Below are positions 1 through 10,403 of a stretch of DNA of 64,000 bases, piece by piece. Below the pieces are notes generated by a model. The model saw only the letters and a program-made list of their open reading frames with translations, was not told where the DNA came from and ran no database searches. Each line of letters opens with the position of its first letter. Position 1 is the first letter of the stretch. The position numbers and the translations under genes are program-made. This stretch comes from Hortaea werneckii (taxonomy: Eukaryota > Ascomycota > Dothideomycetes > Mycosphaerellales > Teratosphaeriaceae), in assembly GCA_037044905.1 (NCBI GenBank), contig JBAOKB010000077.1:1-64000 (forward strand). Direction: 5' to 3'.

Positions 1-182
1 CGGCTTCCCCTTTCCTTTTCTCTCTCTTTTTCCTCCCGACAATTGGAACCCTCTTGCCTCCGGCGGCCCTGGCGTCGGCGCCCTGAACGGCTTGCTCTCT
101 CTTTTACATTTCACTAACATTTCGCCCTGTACTAGCTAACCCTAACCCTCAGCCTCCTTCCTCCCTCCTGCCCTCTTCTATC
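1..182. other. Subtelomeric 3' flank of the left helicase gene, with telomere-like motif
   Basis: Pyrimidine-rich DNA downstream of the left TLH stop codon. It contains two tandem CCCTAA-type units at about 136-149 (ctaaccctaaccct). C-strand telomere sequence on the + strand suggests the chromosome end lies to the left, but two units are not a telomere array. No gene is seen here. Confidence 0.6.
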
Positions 183-3100
183 TCAGCTTATATGATACAC
201 CATTCTCACCAACTCGTTCGTTTCCATCATGTTCGTCGCCCGCTTCCGGATCACCCACCTCCATAGTCGGCCCCATTCGTCCTCTTCCAACCCTCCCCCC
301 TCCCAAAATCCCAAACTCCTCTCCATCTCCCCCTCTACCCACCCCCACTCCCACTCCTTTCCCTCCCTCTCTTCCCTCCCCCACATCCTTTGGCTGATTA
401 CCGCCCCTCCTATGTCCTCCATCACTCCCTTGTATTGGCATCCTGCCCCCGCAACTCCGCTTCGCTGATATCCTGCCGTTTTACTCCCGCACGCCGCCGT
501 CTTCTCTTCCCATCTTTGACATATGCTCTGCGGCACCCAGCAGAAATTGCACCCGCTGAATCGAGCCATCTGTAGCCGCTTCATCCTCTTCTTCACTTCC
601 GCCATCCTCTCCCCTGCCTCCTTCCCGTGCCCTCTGCACTCTTCCCACCCTCGAGCCCTTTTCGCCCGTTGTATCTGCCCTTGCGCCCAGCACACCGAAC
701 ACCCTACCTTCGTCCAATCCTCTAGCCTCTTCACCATCTCGTCTCTGTCTATCTCTCTGCTAGCCCTCTCCGCTAACCTCGACCTCTTCTGCGCTTGCAC
801 TCTTTCTCCCTCTCTACTCATTCCTGTCCTCGCCTCGTTTATGCTTCGCTCCCTCTCCTCTCTCTCTCCTATACTTCTTGCCCTCTTTAGCCCTCTTCCT
901 TCCTCTGCTGCCTCTTCACACTCATCCCCAGCTTCGGCCAACCCTGACCCTGATTCTCCCTCGTCGTCAACGTTGTCCGTACCTAACTCTGAGCCTCTCG
1001 GTGTTCCATCCTCGCTACCTTGTTCCATCGGCTCTGACCCTGACCCGTCTGCTTCCTCTTGCTCCCTCCTTCTATGCTGCTGTGATGGAACGAACCCCCC
1101 TGTCCTCACTACAACCCTCGCCCTCCTTCCCGTTCTTGTTAACCCTCTACATACATCACACACTTTCTCTCCGTTCTCGCATCCGATCCTGTCCGCCCTC
1201 CCATCCATCTCCCTGTCTAACACAACCCTCCTACACTTCTCCCCTTCCAGATATTCGTGCATCCCCCTTTCCATCACGAATCCCTTCTCCAAGATTTTCC
1301 GACCCCCTACTGTGTTGTAGCCTCTCATTAAGATCGCCTCGCTTGCCTCTCCATCTCTTCCTGCCCTTCCACTTTCCTGTGCGTAATCCCTCACCAATTC
1401 CTTCACTCCCACGTGTACCACCACCCTGATGTGTGGTGCATCCACCCCCATTCCCATCGCTGTCGTCGCCGCGAACACTCTGTGCGTCCCCTTGACCAGC
1501 TGTTCCAGAATCTTCCTTTTCATTTCTTCGTCTCCGACCCTCCTGTAGTACACTGGACACCTCAGCACTTCTCCAATCTTCTTGCACTGCTCTACCCTCC
1601 GGCAGTACACTATGATCTGTCCCTCCTCGTGTTCTTCCAGTTTCTTTCTTACCAACTCCGCTACCCTCTCCTCTTCTTCTCGCCGGTCGTACTCGACCAC
1701 CTGGTAAGCGATGTTCCTCCTCGTCGTCGAGTCTCTTATCATCCGTACCGTCCTCTTCTCCAAGCCCATCGCTTCGAGCCAGCTCGACTCTTCCTTCGGT
1801 GGCAACGTTGCCGTGAGATACACCATCTGGCATCCCTTCCTGGCGAACTCCGCTAGCTCGAGCACTTTCGGCCTCCATGTCTCTGTCGAGTCCAGAACGA
1901 TGTGGCTCTCGTCGACTACTATCCTGTCTAGCTCTCCGGTAGCTAGCTTGTCGTTGATGAACCTGTTGAACGCCTTCGTTACTGCGCTCTCGGGTGTTAC
2001 TAGCACGATCCTCGCGTGCCTGGCGCTCTGGTCGGGCCATCTCCCGGCGTTGAGTCCGATCTCCTTGCATCTCCTCTCTAGATCGCTCCTTAGCGATATC
2101 AACGGCACCACTACCACCGTCACCCCTCCGACTGAGCAGAATGCCGGTAGCATGAACATCAGACTCTTGCCTCCTCCGGTCCTCATGACCATTACTACCT
2201 TCGGCTCGCCCGATACGATTGCCTTTAGCCCTTCCAGTTGTGAGCCTCTAAATGAAGCGTTCGGCCCCAGCATTTCCCTCAGACTCACGTTCAAGTCTGC
2301 CCTCCTCAACTTCGCCCACCTCTCTTCTTCTACCATCTTCCTGTATTTCTCCAGATCGATCGTCGGCTTTCCATTACCTGTCGCAGTGGACGGCCACCTG
2401 ATGAAGTGGTGCCATGACACGCTCACCTTTCTGAACGATGCCTGCTCGGACTGCGTGCTGAACGGGTTCTCTGTCGTCAAGATCCCGTAGATCAACTCTT
2501 CCATCCTTTTACTGTGTCCGGATTGCATCTGCCTATCTTCTGTTGTTACTCCTTCGTACAACCGATCGAGCTGTTTTGTCACTTCTTCCTCTGGGCAGTG
2601 TACCCTTTGGATGGCTGGGTATAGCTGCCTCCATGTCGACGGCGTTACAAAGAATCCGGCCTGGCATTTTGATAGCTCCCTCTTCATCACCCTCTTCAGC
2701 CTCTCTGTGTTCCAGAAGCCGTCTATGCTGAGTGCCTGCAGCTTGCCCTCTTTCGCTTTTCCTCCATTCCTCGGCCTGCTTCGCGCCTCCCTCCCACTGA
2801 CCATCCGATCTCCTGCCGTTCCTTCGTCATCACCTCCATCCGCCTCGCTTTCACTGCTCGGGCTTGTGCTCGATTCGCTCTCGCTTCCTGAACTGCCCTC
2901 TTCCCCGTCGCTTTCCCTTCCTCCTTCTTCGCTCCCACTCTCCTCCTCCTCCCTGACTCCGTCGACCTCGCCTTCCCATTTCTTTTCCGGCTCCGGCTCC
3001 CACAGATATTTGCTGAAGTCGAACTCGCCCCTGACTTCCCACCTGAGCATGTGCACGAACGGTTCCACTAGCCACAAATGGTACACCAACAGCTTTCCCA

Positions 3101-5285
3101 CCTCTTGCGGCAGATACCTGTGGATTATCTTCGCTTCGCCGCTCTTGCTGTAGCCTTTGTGGTAGCCCGTCACCAGCTCGACCATGCCATTGTCAACAAA
3201 AACACCCCTCTGCGCTCGCGCACTCTCTCCGTTCTCGGTCCTGATGCTGACAACTTCCGTCCCTCTGGCTGGAGCTCCCCCTGCCATGTGACACAACACT
3301 ATCAGCTCCTCCTTGAACAGAGTCACCTCCCGGAAGTACTGCTCCACCTTGGTCGTGTTCCACTTTAGCTCACTCCTGTCCCTCACTTCACTCATGTCGA
3401 TATTTTGTAGAAAGTACTTGGTTATTCGGTCCTCTCTCATGGCCCGGCTCCACAACCACTTCCTGCTCTCCACGTCTTTCCCGTCCGGCCTCCTGACTCT
3501 GCCCAAGACTTCATCGTTTCTCTCATCGTCCAAGAAGCTCCAACCCTCGGTGAGATCGCTTGGGTTGTCGAACAGTCTGTCCAGATGCAAGATCGGCAGT
3601 TCCTCCTCTTGCTGTAAGAACATCAACCGCTTCGTGAGCCTCCCCAGACACCTTTCCCACAGCGAGTGTAGTGCATCTCTGAGATCTCCCATGCTGAAGC
3701 TGATCTTGTCGATGGCGACCTGTTGGCATCTGTTCATCCAAGTGACCCGTGCCCCGGCTTTCTCCGTGAACCTGATCCTCATTCCAAAAGTCTTCATGTG
3801 CAAGACCCTGTCCATCGGGCTCGCTGGTCCCCCGTATTCCTGAAGACACAACAGCCTGGGCACCATATCGTGCACCCCTTCTACAATGCTGACCGCTTCT
3901 TTTCTCGCCTCACTCTCACCTATCCCGGCTCCGATCAGCCGGTCGATGTCGTCTTGCCTCTGCTTGTAAGCCATGAACACCACCAGAGCCTTACAGACCG
4001 TGACGATGGCCGCCAGCTTCGGCGTGAAGTTGAACACGCTTACCCATCCTGCGTCTTCGGTGTCCAAGCCGAGAACTGCCAATGCGGACAGAAAGCCGCT
4101 TTGGAACTCGTCGTCTAGCAGCTCCTGGTCGAGCATGCTGGCCCAGAAAAGAACGATGGACCATTGTAACTCGTCTTCGCAGACCTTTCTGGCTCCCTTG
4201 TCTAGAGCGGCGGTCTCTCGTCTGGCGAGACTTTGCATTGCTCCCAGCCTCCTCGCTTGCCCATCCGTCAACGTGTAGTCTGGCTTGTTCTCCCATGTCT
4301 GACTCCTCCAAAGATATCTCAGCATTGATACCCAGACCCTGGAGTATTTCTTCTTCGTACTGGCCTCGTGTTTGCTGTAGAATGGAGTCTCGTTGTTCGC
4401 GGCCCCGGTTTCCTTCCTGTTCACGTAGTGAAGAGCGGACCTTGGGATCGTCCGCGGACTGCTGACGTCCATGGCCTTCTTGATCACCCTGCCGGTCGCT
4501 CTGCAAGCTCTCTCGATCGCCTCCTCTTCTTCATCCACGCTCTCTATCCCCCGCTCGTCCGCCTCAAGCTTTGGCGCCGCACTTAGACTAGCCCGTAGCT
4601 CTTCTTTCTCAAACCCAGCCAGATGGTGAGCCCAGCTGGTGTGTTCCAGCCATGGATCCATTTCAGACCTGACATTGCTGACGTTCACCTTCCTGTGATG
4701 GTGCGCCTCCCGCAGCTTCCTCTTGAGTCCATCGGCTACCTCATCTGTCAACTTCTGCGCCCTGTCCTCGGGCTCGCAGCCATGACCGCCTCCTAGCATC
4801 CGTGGCGCTGGCGGTAGCACTTTAAAGAGCTTAGTCCACTGCGCATACTTGAAGAATCTCTGACAGCAGTGACCTTCCGTGAACGGCTGGTTTGCGGCGG
4901 GTCGACTCCTCAAACTCCCTCGACCTCCTCTGCTTTTGGCGCTGTTCCAGCCGTGTTCCTTTCTACAGTGCGCCTCGATCCCCTTTTTACTCTCCCTCAG
5001 CAACCCGCACGCTTTGCACTGTGAGCATTGCTCGATGACCGGGCCGAGCTCCTGGATCGCTTCCTGTTCGGCGGCGGGGTACACGACGTCTTCTGACCTA
5101 TAAGCGACGTGGTCGAGTTTTTCCACTTGTTCGATTATTCCTTTCCTAGTGCTCACTGTTAGCGTCTGGTGACTTTGGCTGAGATGCGCCTTGATTTGGT
5201 CTGGAACCACTGCAAACTTGCAATCTCTACAAACGATGATTTGAAAATTCTGGAAGTGTACGAACAGACTCTCAAAAGCGTCCAT
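183..5285 (-). CDS. Telomere-linked RecQ-like helicase (TLH), full-length copy, with C2H2 and tyrosine-recombinase-like domains
   Basis: A single open frame of 1,700 residues. The N-terminus has two C2H2-type zinc sites (C19/C22/H34/H39 and C90/C93/H106/H111) in the style of the OrsD (PF12013) family. Residues about 640-940 resemble a tyrosine recombinase: AGGAPARGTE with R674, YHKGY with K710, TWRQL with R886, then GHS with H924 and Y933. The H-to-Y spacing of nine is the one usual in that fold. An acidic Ser/Glu linker splits this segment at about 770-850. The RecQ core follows: TGGGKS (K1040), DESH (D1125), TAT, and QESGRAGRDG from Q1303. A Cys-rich tail (CxxC, CW, CxxxH patterns) ends the protein. 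The family sits at fungal chromosome ends and is thought to help telomere maintenance or to be a selfish subtelomeric gene. The helicase call is firm; the recombinase reading is my inference. Confidence 0.92.
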   Translation of the reverse strand: MDAFESLFVHFQNFQIIVCRDCKFAVVPDQIKAHLSQSHQTLTVSTRKGIIEQVEKLDHVAYRSEDVVYPAAEQEAIQELGPVIEQCSQCKACGLLRESKKGIEAHCRKEHGWNSAKSRGGRGSLRSRPAANQPFTEGHCCQRFFKYAQWTKLFKVLPPAPRMLGGGHGCEPEDRAQKLTDEVADGLKRKLREAHHHRKVNVSNVRSEMDPWLEHTSWAHHLAGFEKEELRASLSAAPKLEADERGIESVDEEEEAIERACRATGRVIKKAMDVSSPRTIPRSALHYVNRKETGAANNETPFYSKHEASTKKKYSRVWVSMLRYLWRSQTWENKPDYTLTDGQARRLGAMQSLARRETAALDKGARKVCEDELQWSIVLFWASMLDQELLDDEFQSGFLSALAVLGLDTEDAGWVSVFNFTPKLAAIVTVCKALVVFMAYKQRQDDIDRLIGAGIGESEARKEAVSIVEGVHDMVPRLLCLQEYGGPASPMDRVLHMKTFGMRIRFTEKAGARVTWMNRCQQVAIDKISFSMGDLRDALHSLWERCLGRLTKRLMFLQQEEELPILHLDRLFDNPSDLTEGWSFLDDERNDEVLGRVRRPDGKDVESRKWLWSRAMREDRITKYFLQNIDMSEVRDRSELKWNTTKVEQYFREVTLFKEELIVLCHMAGGAPARGTEVVSIRTENGESARAQRGVFVDNGMVELVTGYHKGYSKSGEAKIIHRYLPQEVGKLLVYHLWLVEPFVHMLRWEVRGEFDFSKYLWEPEPEKKWEGEVDGVREEEESGSEEGGRESDGEEGSSGSESESSTSPSSESEADGGDDEGTAGDRMVSGREARSRPRNGGKAKEGKLQALSIDGFWNTERLKRVMKRELSKCQAGFFVTPSTWRQLYPAIQRVHCPEEEVTKQLDRLYEGVTTEDRQMQSGHSKRMEELIYGILTTENPFSTQSEQASFRKVSVSWHHFIRWPSTATGNGKPTIDLEKYRKMVEEERWAKLRRADLNVSLREMLGPNASFRGSQLEGLKAIVSGEPKVVMVMRTGGGKSLMFMLPAFCSVGGVTVVVVPLISLRSDLERRCKEIGLNAGRWPDQSARHARIVLVTPESAVTKAFNRFINDKLATGELDRIVVDESHIVLDSTETWRPKVLELAEFARKGCQMVYLTATLPPKEESSWLEAMGLEKRTVRMIRDSTTRRNIAYQVVEYDRREEEERVAELVRKKLEEHEEGQIIVYCRRVEQCKKIGEVLRCPVYYRRVGDEEMKRKILEQLVKGTHRVFAATTAMGMGVDAPHIRVVVHVGVKELVRDYAQESGRAGRDGEASEAILMRGYNTVGGRKILEKGFVMERGMHEYLEGEKCRRVVLDREMDGRADRIGCENGEKVCDVCRGLTRTGRRARVVVRTGGFVPSQQHRRREQEEADGSGSEPMEQGSEDGTPRGSELGTDNVDDEGESGSGLAEAGDECEEAAEEGRGLKRARSIGEREERERSINEARTGMSREGERVQAQKRSRLAERASREIDRDEMVKRLEDWTKVGCSVCWAQGQIQRAKRARGWEECRGHGKEAGERMAEVKKRMKRLQMARFSGCNFCWVPQSICQRWEEKTAACGSKTAGYQRSGVAGAGCQYKGVMEDIGGAVISQRMWGREEREGKEWEWGWVEGEMERSLGFWEGGGLEEDEWGRLWRWVIRKRATNMMETNELVRMVYHIS

Positions 5286-5861
5286 GGTGTATTAGCTGTC
5301 GAGCAACGTGTCTGTCCTGATGTTTCGGTCGGCGGCCTCGCCTGGGCTCAGCTGCACCGACCCCTGTCACAGAATTTTCGCGATCCCTGTCGCGATGGCG
5401 CGGTCACACATGATGGGGTTGAACGTTAGCTACATGCTACAAGAGTCGGTGGTCTTGCTGGGTGCTTTTCTGCACCTTTGTTGGTGTATTTCTATCTACC
5501 CTACCTCTTCGCGAGCGTCCAGCCTGCGCTTCCGGCGGTCCCTCAATTCCAGCCGAACCGCCGTTACGCCCGCCGACCCTAACCCTAAGCCTTTGCGAGC
5601 GGAACTTCACACAGAATGTCGGGATTTTCGAACCGCGATAACAATTCACCACGCGGGTCTCCCGCTCCGATGTTGAAAACTCACGAGTAAAGTGCCTACG
5701 GATTGGAAACTCACCGAGTTTGAAACGATTCCGACCGGTACTTTTCATTCCTTCTGCCCCCGGTTTTTCATGGAATCTGCCCCCTCCGGCGAATTCGGTG
5801 GCCCGTGCCCCCCACGCATTATCATGGAATCCGCCCCGGATTCTTTGAAGGATTGAGGGTA
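1332..5861. repeat. Tandem duplication unit, left copy (4,530 bp)
   Basis: This segment recurs at 5862-10391 with a constant offset of 4,530 bp and no difference wherever I compared the two, including all 1,317 shared helicase residues and the non-coding upstream part. It covers the TLH start, the N-terminal three quarters of the coding region, and about 575 bp upstream. Identity stops to the left of 1332. Confidence 0.95.
5286..5744. other. Intergenic DNA between the two helicase genes, with interstitial telomere motif
   Basis: Upstream region of the left TLH gene. It contains CCCTAACCCTAA at 5577-5588 and two related ATGGAATC(T/C)GCCCC sequences near 5770 and 5825, just beyond its right edge. 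The same DNA precedes the right TLH gene, so both copies carry the same putative promoter. Confidence 0.7.
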
Positions 5862-8800
5862 GATCGCCTCGCTTGCCTCTCCATCTCTTCCTGCCCTTCC
5901 ACTTTCCTGTGCGTAATCCCTCACCAATTCCTTCACTCCCACGTGTACCACCACCCTGATGTGTGGTGCATCCACCCCCATTCCCATCGCTGTCGTCGCC
6001 GCGAACACTCTGTGCGTCCCCTTGACCAGCTGTTCCAGAATCTTCCTTTTCATTTCTTCGTCTCCGACCCTCCTGTAGTACACTGGACACCTCAGCACTT
6101 CTCCAATCTTCTTGCACTGCTCTACCCTCCGGCAGTACACTATGATCTGTCCCTCCTCGTGTTCTTCCAGTTTCTTTCTTACCAACTCCGCTACCCTCTC
6201 CTCTTCTTCTCGCCGGTCGTACTCGACCACCTGGTAAGCGATGTTCCTCCTCGTCGTCGAGTCTCTTATCATCCGTACCGTCCTCTTCTCCAAGCCCATC
6301 GCTTCGAGCCAGCTCGACTCTTCCTTCGGTGGCAACGTTGCCGTGAGATACACCATCTGGCATCCCTTCCTGGCGAACTCCGCTAGCTCGAGCACTTTCG
6401 GCCTCCATGTCTCTGTCGAGTCCAGAACGATGTGGCTCTCGTCGACTACTATCCTGTCTAGCTCTCCGGTAGCTAGCTTGTCGTTGATGAACCTGTTGAA
6501 CGCCTTCGTTACTGCGCTCTCGGGTGTTACTAGCACGATCCTCGCGTGCCTGGCGCTCTGGTCGGGCCATCTCCCGGCGTTGAGTCCGATCTCCTTGCAT
6601 CTCCTCTCTAGATCGCTCCTTAGCGATATCAACGGCACCACTACCACCGTCACCCCTCCGACTGAGCAGAATGCCGGTAGCATGAACATCAGACTCTTGC
6701 CTCCTCCGGTCCTCATGACCATTACTACCTTCGGCTCGCCCGATACGATTGCCTTTAGCCCTTCCAGTTGTGAGCCTCTAAATGAAGCGTTCGGCCCCAG
6801 CATTTCCCTCAGACTCACGTTCAAGTCTGCCCTCCTCAACTTCGCCCACCTCTCTTCTTCTACCATCTTCCTGTATTTCTCCAGATCGATCGTCGGCTTT
6901 CCATTACCTGTCGCAGTGGACGGCCACCTGATGAAGTGGTGCCATGACACGCTCACCTTTCTGAACGATGCCTGCTCGGACTGCGTGCTGAACGGGTTCT
7001 CTGTCGTCAAGATCCCGTAGATCAACTCTTCCATCCTTTTACTGTGTCCGGATTGCATCTGCCTATCTTCTGTTGTTACTCCTTCGTACAACCGATCGAG
7101 CTGTTTTGTCACTTCTTCCTCTGGGCAGTGTACCCTTTGGATGGCTGGGTATAGCTGCCTCCATGTCGACGGCGTTACAAAGAATCCGGCCTGGCATTTT
7201 GATAGCTCCCTCTTCATCACCCTCTTCAGCCTCTCTGTGTTCCAGAAGCCGTCTATGCTGAGTGCCTGCAGCTTGCCCTCTTTCGCTTTTCCTCCATTCC
7301 TCGGCCTGCTTCGCGCCTCCCTCCCACTGACCATCCGATCTCCTGCCGTTCCTTCGTCATCACCTCCATCCGCCTCGCTTTCACTGCTCGGGCTTGTGCT
7401 CGATTCGCTCTCGCTTCCTGAACTGCCCTCTTCCCCGTCGCTTTCCCTTCCTCCTTCTTCGCTCCCACTCTCCTCCTCCTCCCTGACTCCGTCGACCTCG
7501 CCTTCCCATTTCTTTTCCGGCTCCGGCTCCCACAGATATTTGCTGAAGTCGAACTCGCCCCTGACTTCCCACCTGAGCATGTGCACGAACGGTTCCACTA
7601 GCCACAAATGGTACACCAACAGCTTTCCCACCTCTTGCGGCAGATACCTGTGGATTATCTTCGCTTCGCCGCTCTTGCTGTAGCCTTTGTGGTAGCCCGT
7701 CACCAGCTCGACCATGCCATTGTCAACAAAAACACCCCTCTGCGCTCGCGCACTCTCTCCGTTCTCGGTCCTGATGCTGACAACTTCCGTCCCTCTGGCT
7801 GGAGCTCCCCCTGCCATGTGACACAACACTATCAGCTCCTCCTTGAACAGAGTCACCTCCCGGAAGTACTGCTCCACCTTGGTCGTGTTCCACTTTAGCT
7901 CACTCCTGTCCCTCACTTCACTCATGTCGATATTTTGTAGAAAGTACTTGGTTATTCGGTCCTCTCTCATGGCCCGGCTCCACAACCACTTCCTGCTCTC
8001 CACGTCTTTCCCGTCCGGCCTCCTGACTCTGCCCAAGACTTCATCGTTTCTCTCATCGTCCAAGAAGCTCCAACCCTCGGTGAGATCGCTTGGGTTGTCG
8101 AACAGTCTGTCCAGATGCAAGATCGGCAGTTCCTCCTCTTGCTGTAAGAACATCAACCGCTTCGTGAGCCTCCCCAGACACCTTTCCCACAGCGAGTGTA
8201 GTGCATCTCTGAGATCTCCCATGCTGAAGCTGATCTTGTCGATGGCGACCTGTTGGCATCTGTTCATCCAAGTGACCCGTGCCCCGGCTTTCTCCGTGAA
8301 CCTGATCCTCATTCCAAAAGTCTTCATGTGCAAGACCCTGTCCATCGGGCTCGCTGGTCCCCCGTATTCCTGAAGACACAACAGCCTGGGCACCATATCG
8401 TGCACCCCTTCTACAATGCTGACCGCTTCTTTTCTCGCCTCACTCTCACCTATCCCGGCTCCGATCAGCCGGTCGATGTCGTCTTGCCTCTGCTTGTAAG
8501 CCATGAACACCACCAGAGCCTTACAGACCGTGACGATGGCCGCCAGCTTCGGCGTGAAGTTGAACACGCTTACCCATCCTGCGTCTTCGGTGTCCAAGCC
8601 GAGAACTGCCAATGCGGACAGAAAGCCGCTTTGGAACTCGTCGTCTAGCAGCTCCTGGTCGAGCATGCTGGCCCAGAAAAGAACGATGGACCATTGTAAC
8701 TCGTCTTCGCAGACCTTTCTGGCTCCCTTGTCTAGAGCGGCGGTCTCTCGTCTGGCGAGACTTTGCATTGCTCCCAGCCTCCTCGCTTGCCCATCCGTCA

Positions 8801-9815
8801 ACGTGTAGTCTGGCTTGTTCTCCCATGTCTGACTCCTCCAAAGATATCTCAGCATTGATACCCAGACCCTGGAGTATTTCTTCTTCGTACTGGCCTCGTG
8901 TTTGCTGTAGAATGGAGTCTCGTTGTTCGCGGCCCCGGTTTCCTTCCTGTTCACGTAGTGAAGAGCGGACCTTGGGATCGTCCGCGGACTGCTGACGTCC
9001 ATGGCCTTCTTGATCACCCTGCCGGTCGCTCTGCAAGCTCTCTCGATCGCCTCCTCTTCTTCATCCACGCTCTCTATCCCCCGCTCGTCCGCCTCAAGCT
9101 TTGGCGCCGCACTTAGACTAGCCCGTAGCTCTTCTTTCTCAAACCCAGCCAGATGGTGAGCCCAGCTGGTGTGTTCCAGCCATGGATCCATTTCAGACCT
9201 GACATTGCTGACGTTCACCTTCCTGTGATGGTGCGCCTCCCGCAGCTTCCTCTTGAGTCCATCGGCTACCTCATCTGTCAACTTCTGCGCCCTGTCCTCG
9301 GGCTCGCAGCCATGACCGCCTCCTAGCATCCGTGGCGCTGGCGGTAGCACTTTAAAGAGCTTAGTCCACTGCGCATACTTGAAGAATCTCTGACAGCAGT
9401 GACCTTCCGTGAACGGCTGGTTTGCGGCGGGTCGACTCCTCAAACTCCCTCGACCTCCTCTGCTTTTGGCGCTGTTCCAGCCGTGTTCCTTTCTACAGTG
9501 CGCCTCGATCCCCTTTTTACTCTCCCTCAGCAACCCGCACGCTTTGCACTGTGAGCATTGCTCGATGACCGGGCCGAGCTCCTGGATCGCTTCCTGTTCG
9601 GCGGCGGGGTACACGACGTCTTCTGACCTATAAGCGACGTGGTCGAGTTTTTCCACTTGTTCGATTATTCCTTTCCTAGTGCTCACTGTTAGCGTCTGGT
9701 GACTTTGGCTGAGATGCGCCTTGATTTGGTCTGGAACCACTGCAAACTTGCAATCTCTACAAACGATGATTTGAAAATTCTGGAAGTGTACGAACAGACT
9801 CTCAAAAGCGTCCAT
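5745..9815 (-). pseudogene. Truncated telomere-linked RecQ helicase (right copy, chimeric C-terminus)
   Basis: The first roughly 1,317 residues are identical to the left TLH protein and include the zinc sites, the recombinase-like segment and all helicase motifs through QESGRAGRDG. At the duplication junction (5861/5862) the frame leaves helicase sequence and runs about 38 residues into the region upstream of the left gene before stopping, giving 1,356 residues. The Cys-rich C-terminal domain of about 380 residues is missing. The start and upstream DNA are intact, so it could still be transcribed and may encode a protein with a helicase core. Whether it is functional cannot be told from sequence; it is listed as a pseudogene because of the truncation. 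Confidence 0.8.
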
Positions 9816-10391
9816 GGTGTATTAGCTGTCGAGCAACGTGTCTGTCCTGATGTTTCGGTCGGCGGCCTCGCCTGGGCTCAGCTGCACCGACCCCTGTCAC
9901 AGAATTTTCGCGATCCCTGTCGCGATGGCGCGGTCACACATGATGGGGTTGAACGTTAGCTACATGCTACAAGAGTCGGTGGTCTTGCTGGGTGCTTTTC
10001 TGCACCTTTGTTGGTGTATTTCTATCTACCCTACCTCTTCGCGAGCGTCCAGCCTGCGCTTCCGGCGGTCCCTCAATTCCAGCCGAACCGCCGTTACGCC
10101 CGCCGACCCTAACCCTAAGCCTTTGCGAGCGGAACTTCACACAGAATGTCGGGATTTTCGAACCGCGATAACAATTCACCACGCGGGTCTCCCGCTCCGA
10201 TGTTGAAAACTCACGAGTAAAGTGCCTACGGATTGGAAACTCACCGAGTTTGAAACGATTCCGACCGGTACTTTTCATTCCTTCTGCCCCCGGTTTTTCA
10301 TGGAATCTGCCCCCTCCGGCGAATTCGGTGGCCCGTGCCCCCCACGCATTATCATGGAATCCGCCCCGGATTCTTTGAAGGATTGAGGGTA
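5862..10391. repeat. Tandem duplication unit, right copy (4,530 bp)
   Basis: Second copy of the 1332-5861 unit. Its left boundary, gggtag/atcgcc, fuses a GGATTGAGGGTA motif to helicase coding sequence with 2 bp of microhomology (AG). To the right of 10391 the sequence continues as a second GGATTGAGGGTA unit and then unrelated DNA. Confidence 0.95.
9816..10379. other. Upstream region of the truncated helicase
   Basis: Identical to the region upstream of the left TLH gene, including CCCTAACCCTAA at 10107-10118. No separate gene is credible here. Confidence 0.7.
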
Positions 10392-10403
10392 GGATTGAGG
10401 GTA
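10380..10403. repeat. GGATTGAGGGTA direct repeat at the duplication edge
   Basis: Two exact tandem 12-bp units, GGATTGAGGGTA, followed by GG. The motif resembles a degenerate TTAGGG strand. A single unit sits at the internal junction (5850-5861), so the duplication breakpoint falls within this repeat. Confidence 0.8.

Noticed and set aside
523..1320. Plus-strand 265-residue frame and similar plus-strand frames through 1-10 kb
   Set aside because: They lie antisense to the helicase genes, are Ser/Pro/Leu-rich shadows of its Glu/Arg-rich coding sequence, and show no domains.
5437..6600. Minus frame of 387 residues across the duplication junction
   Set aside because: It is the wrong frame of the helicase fused to upstream DNA; no motifs.
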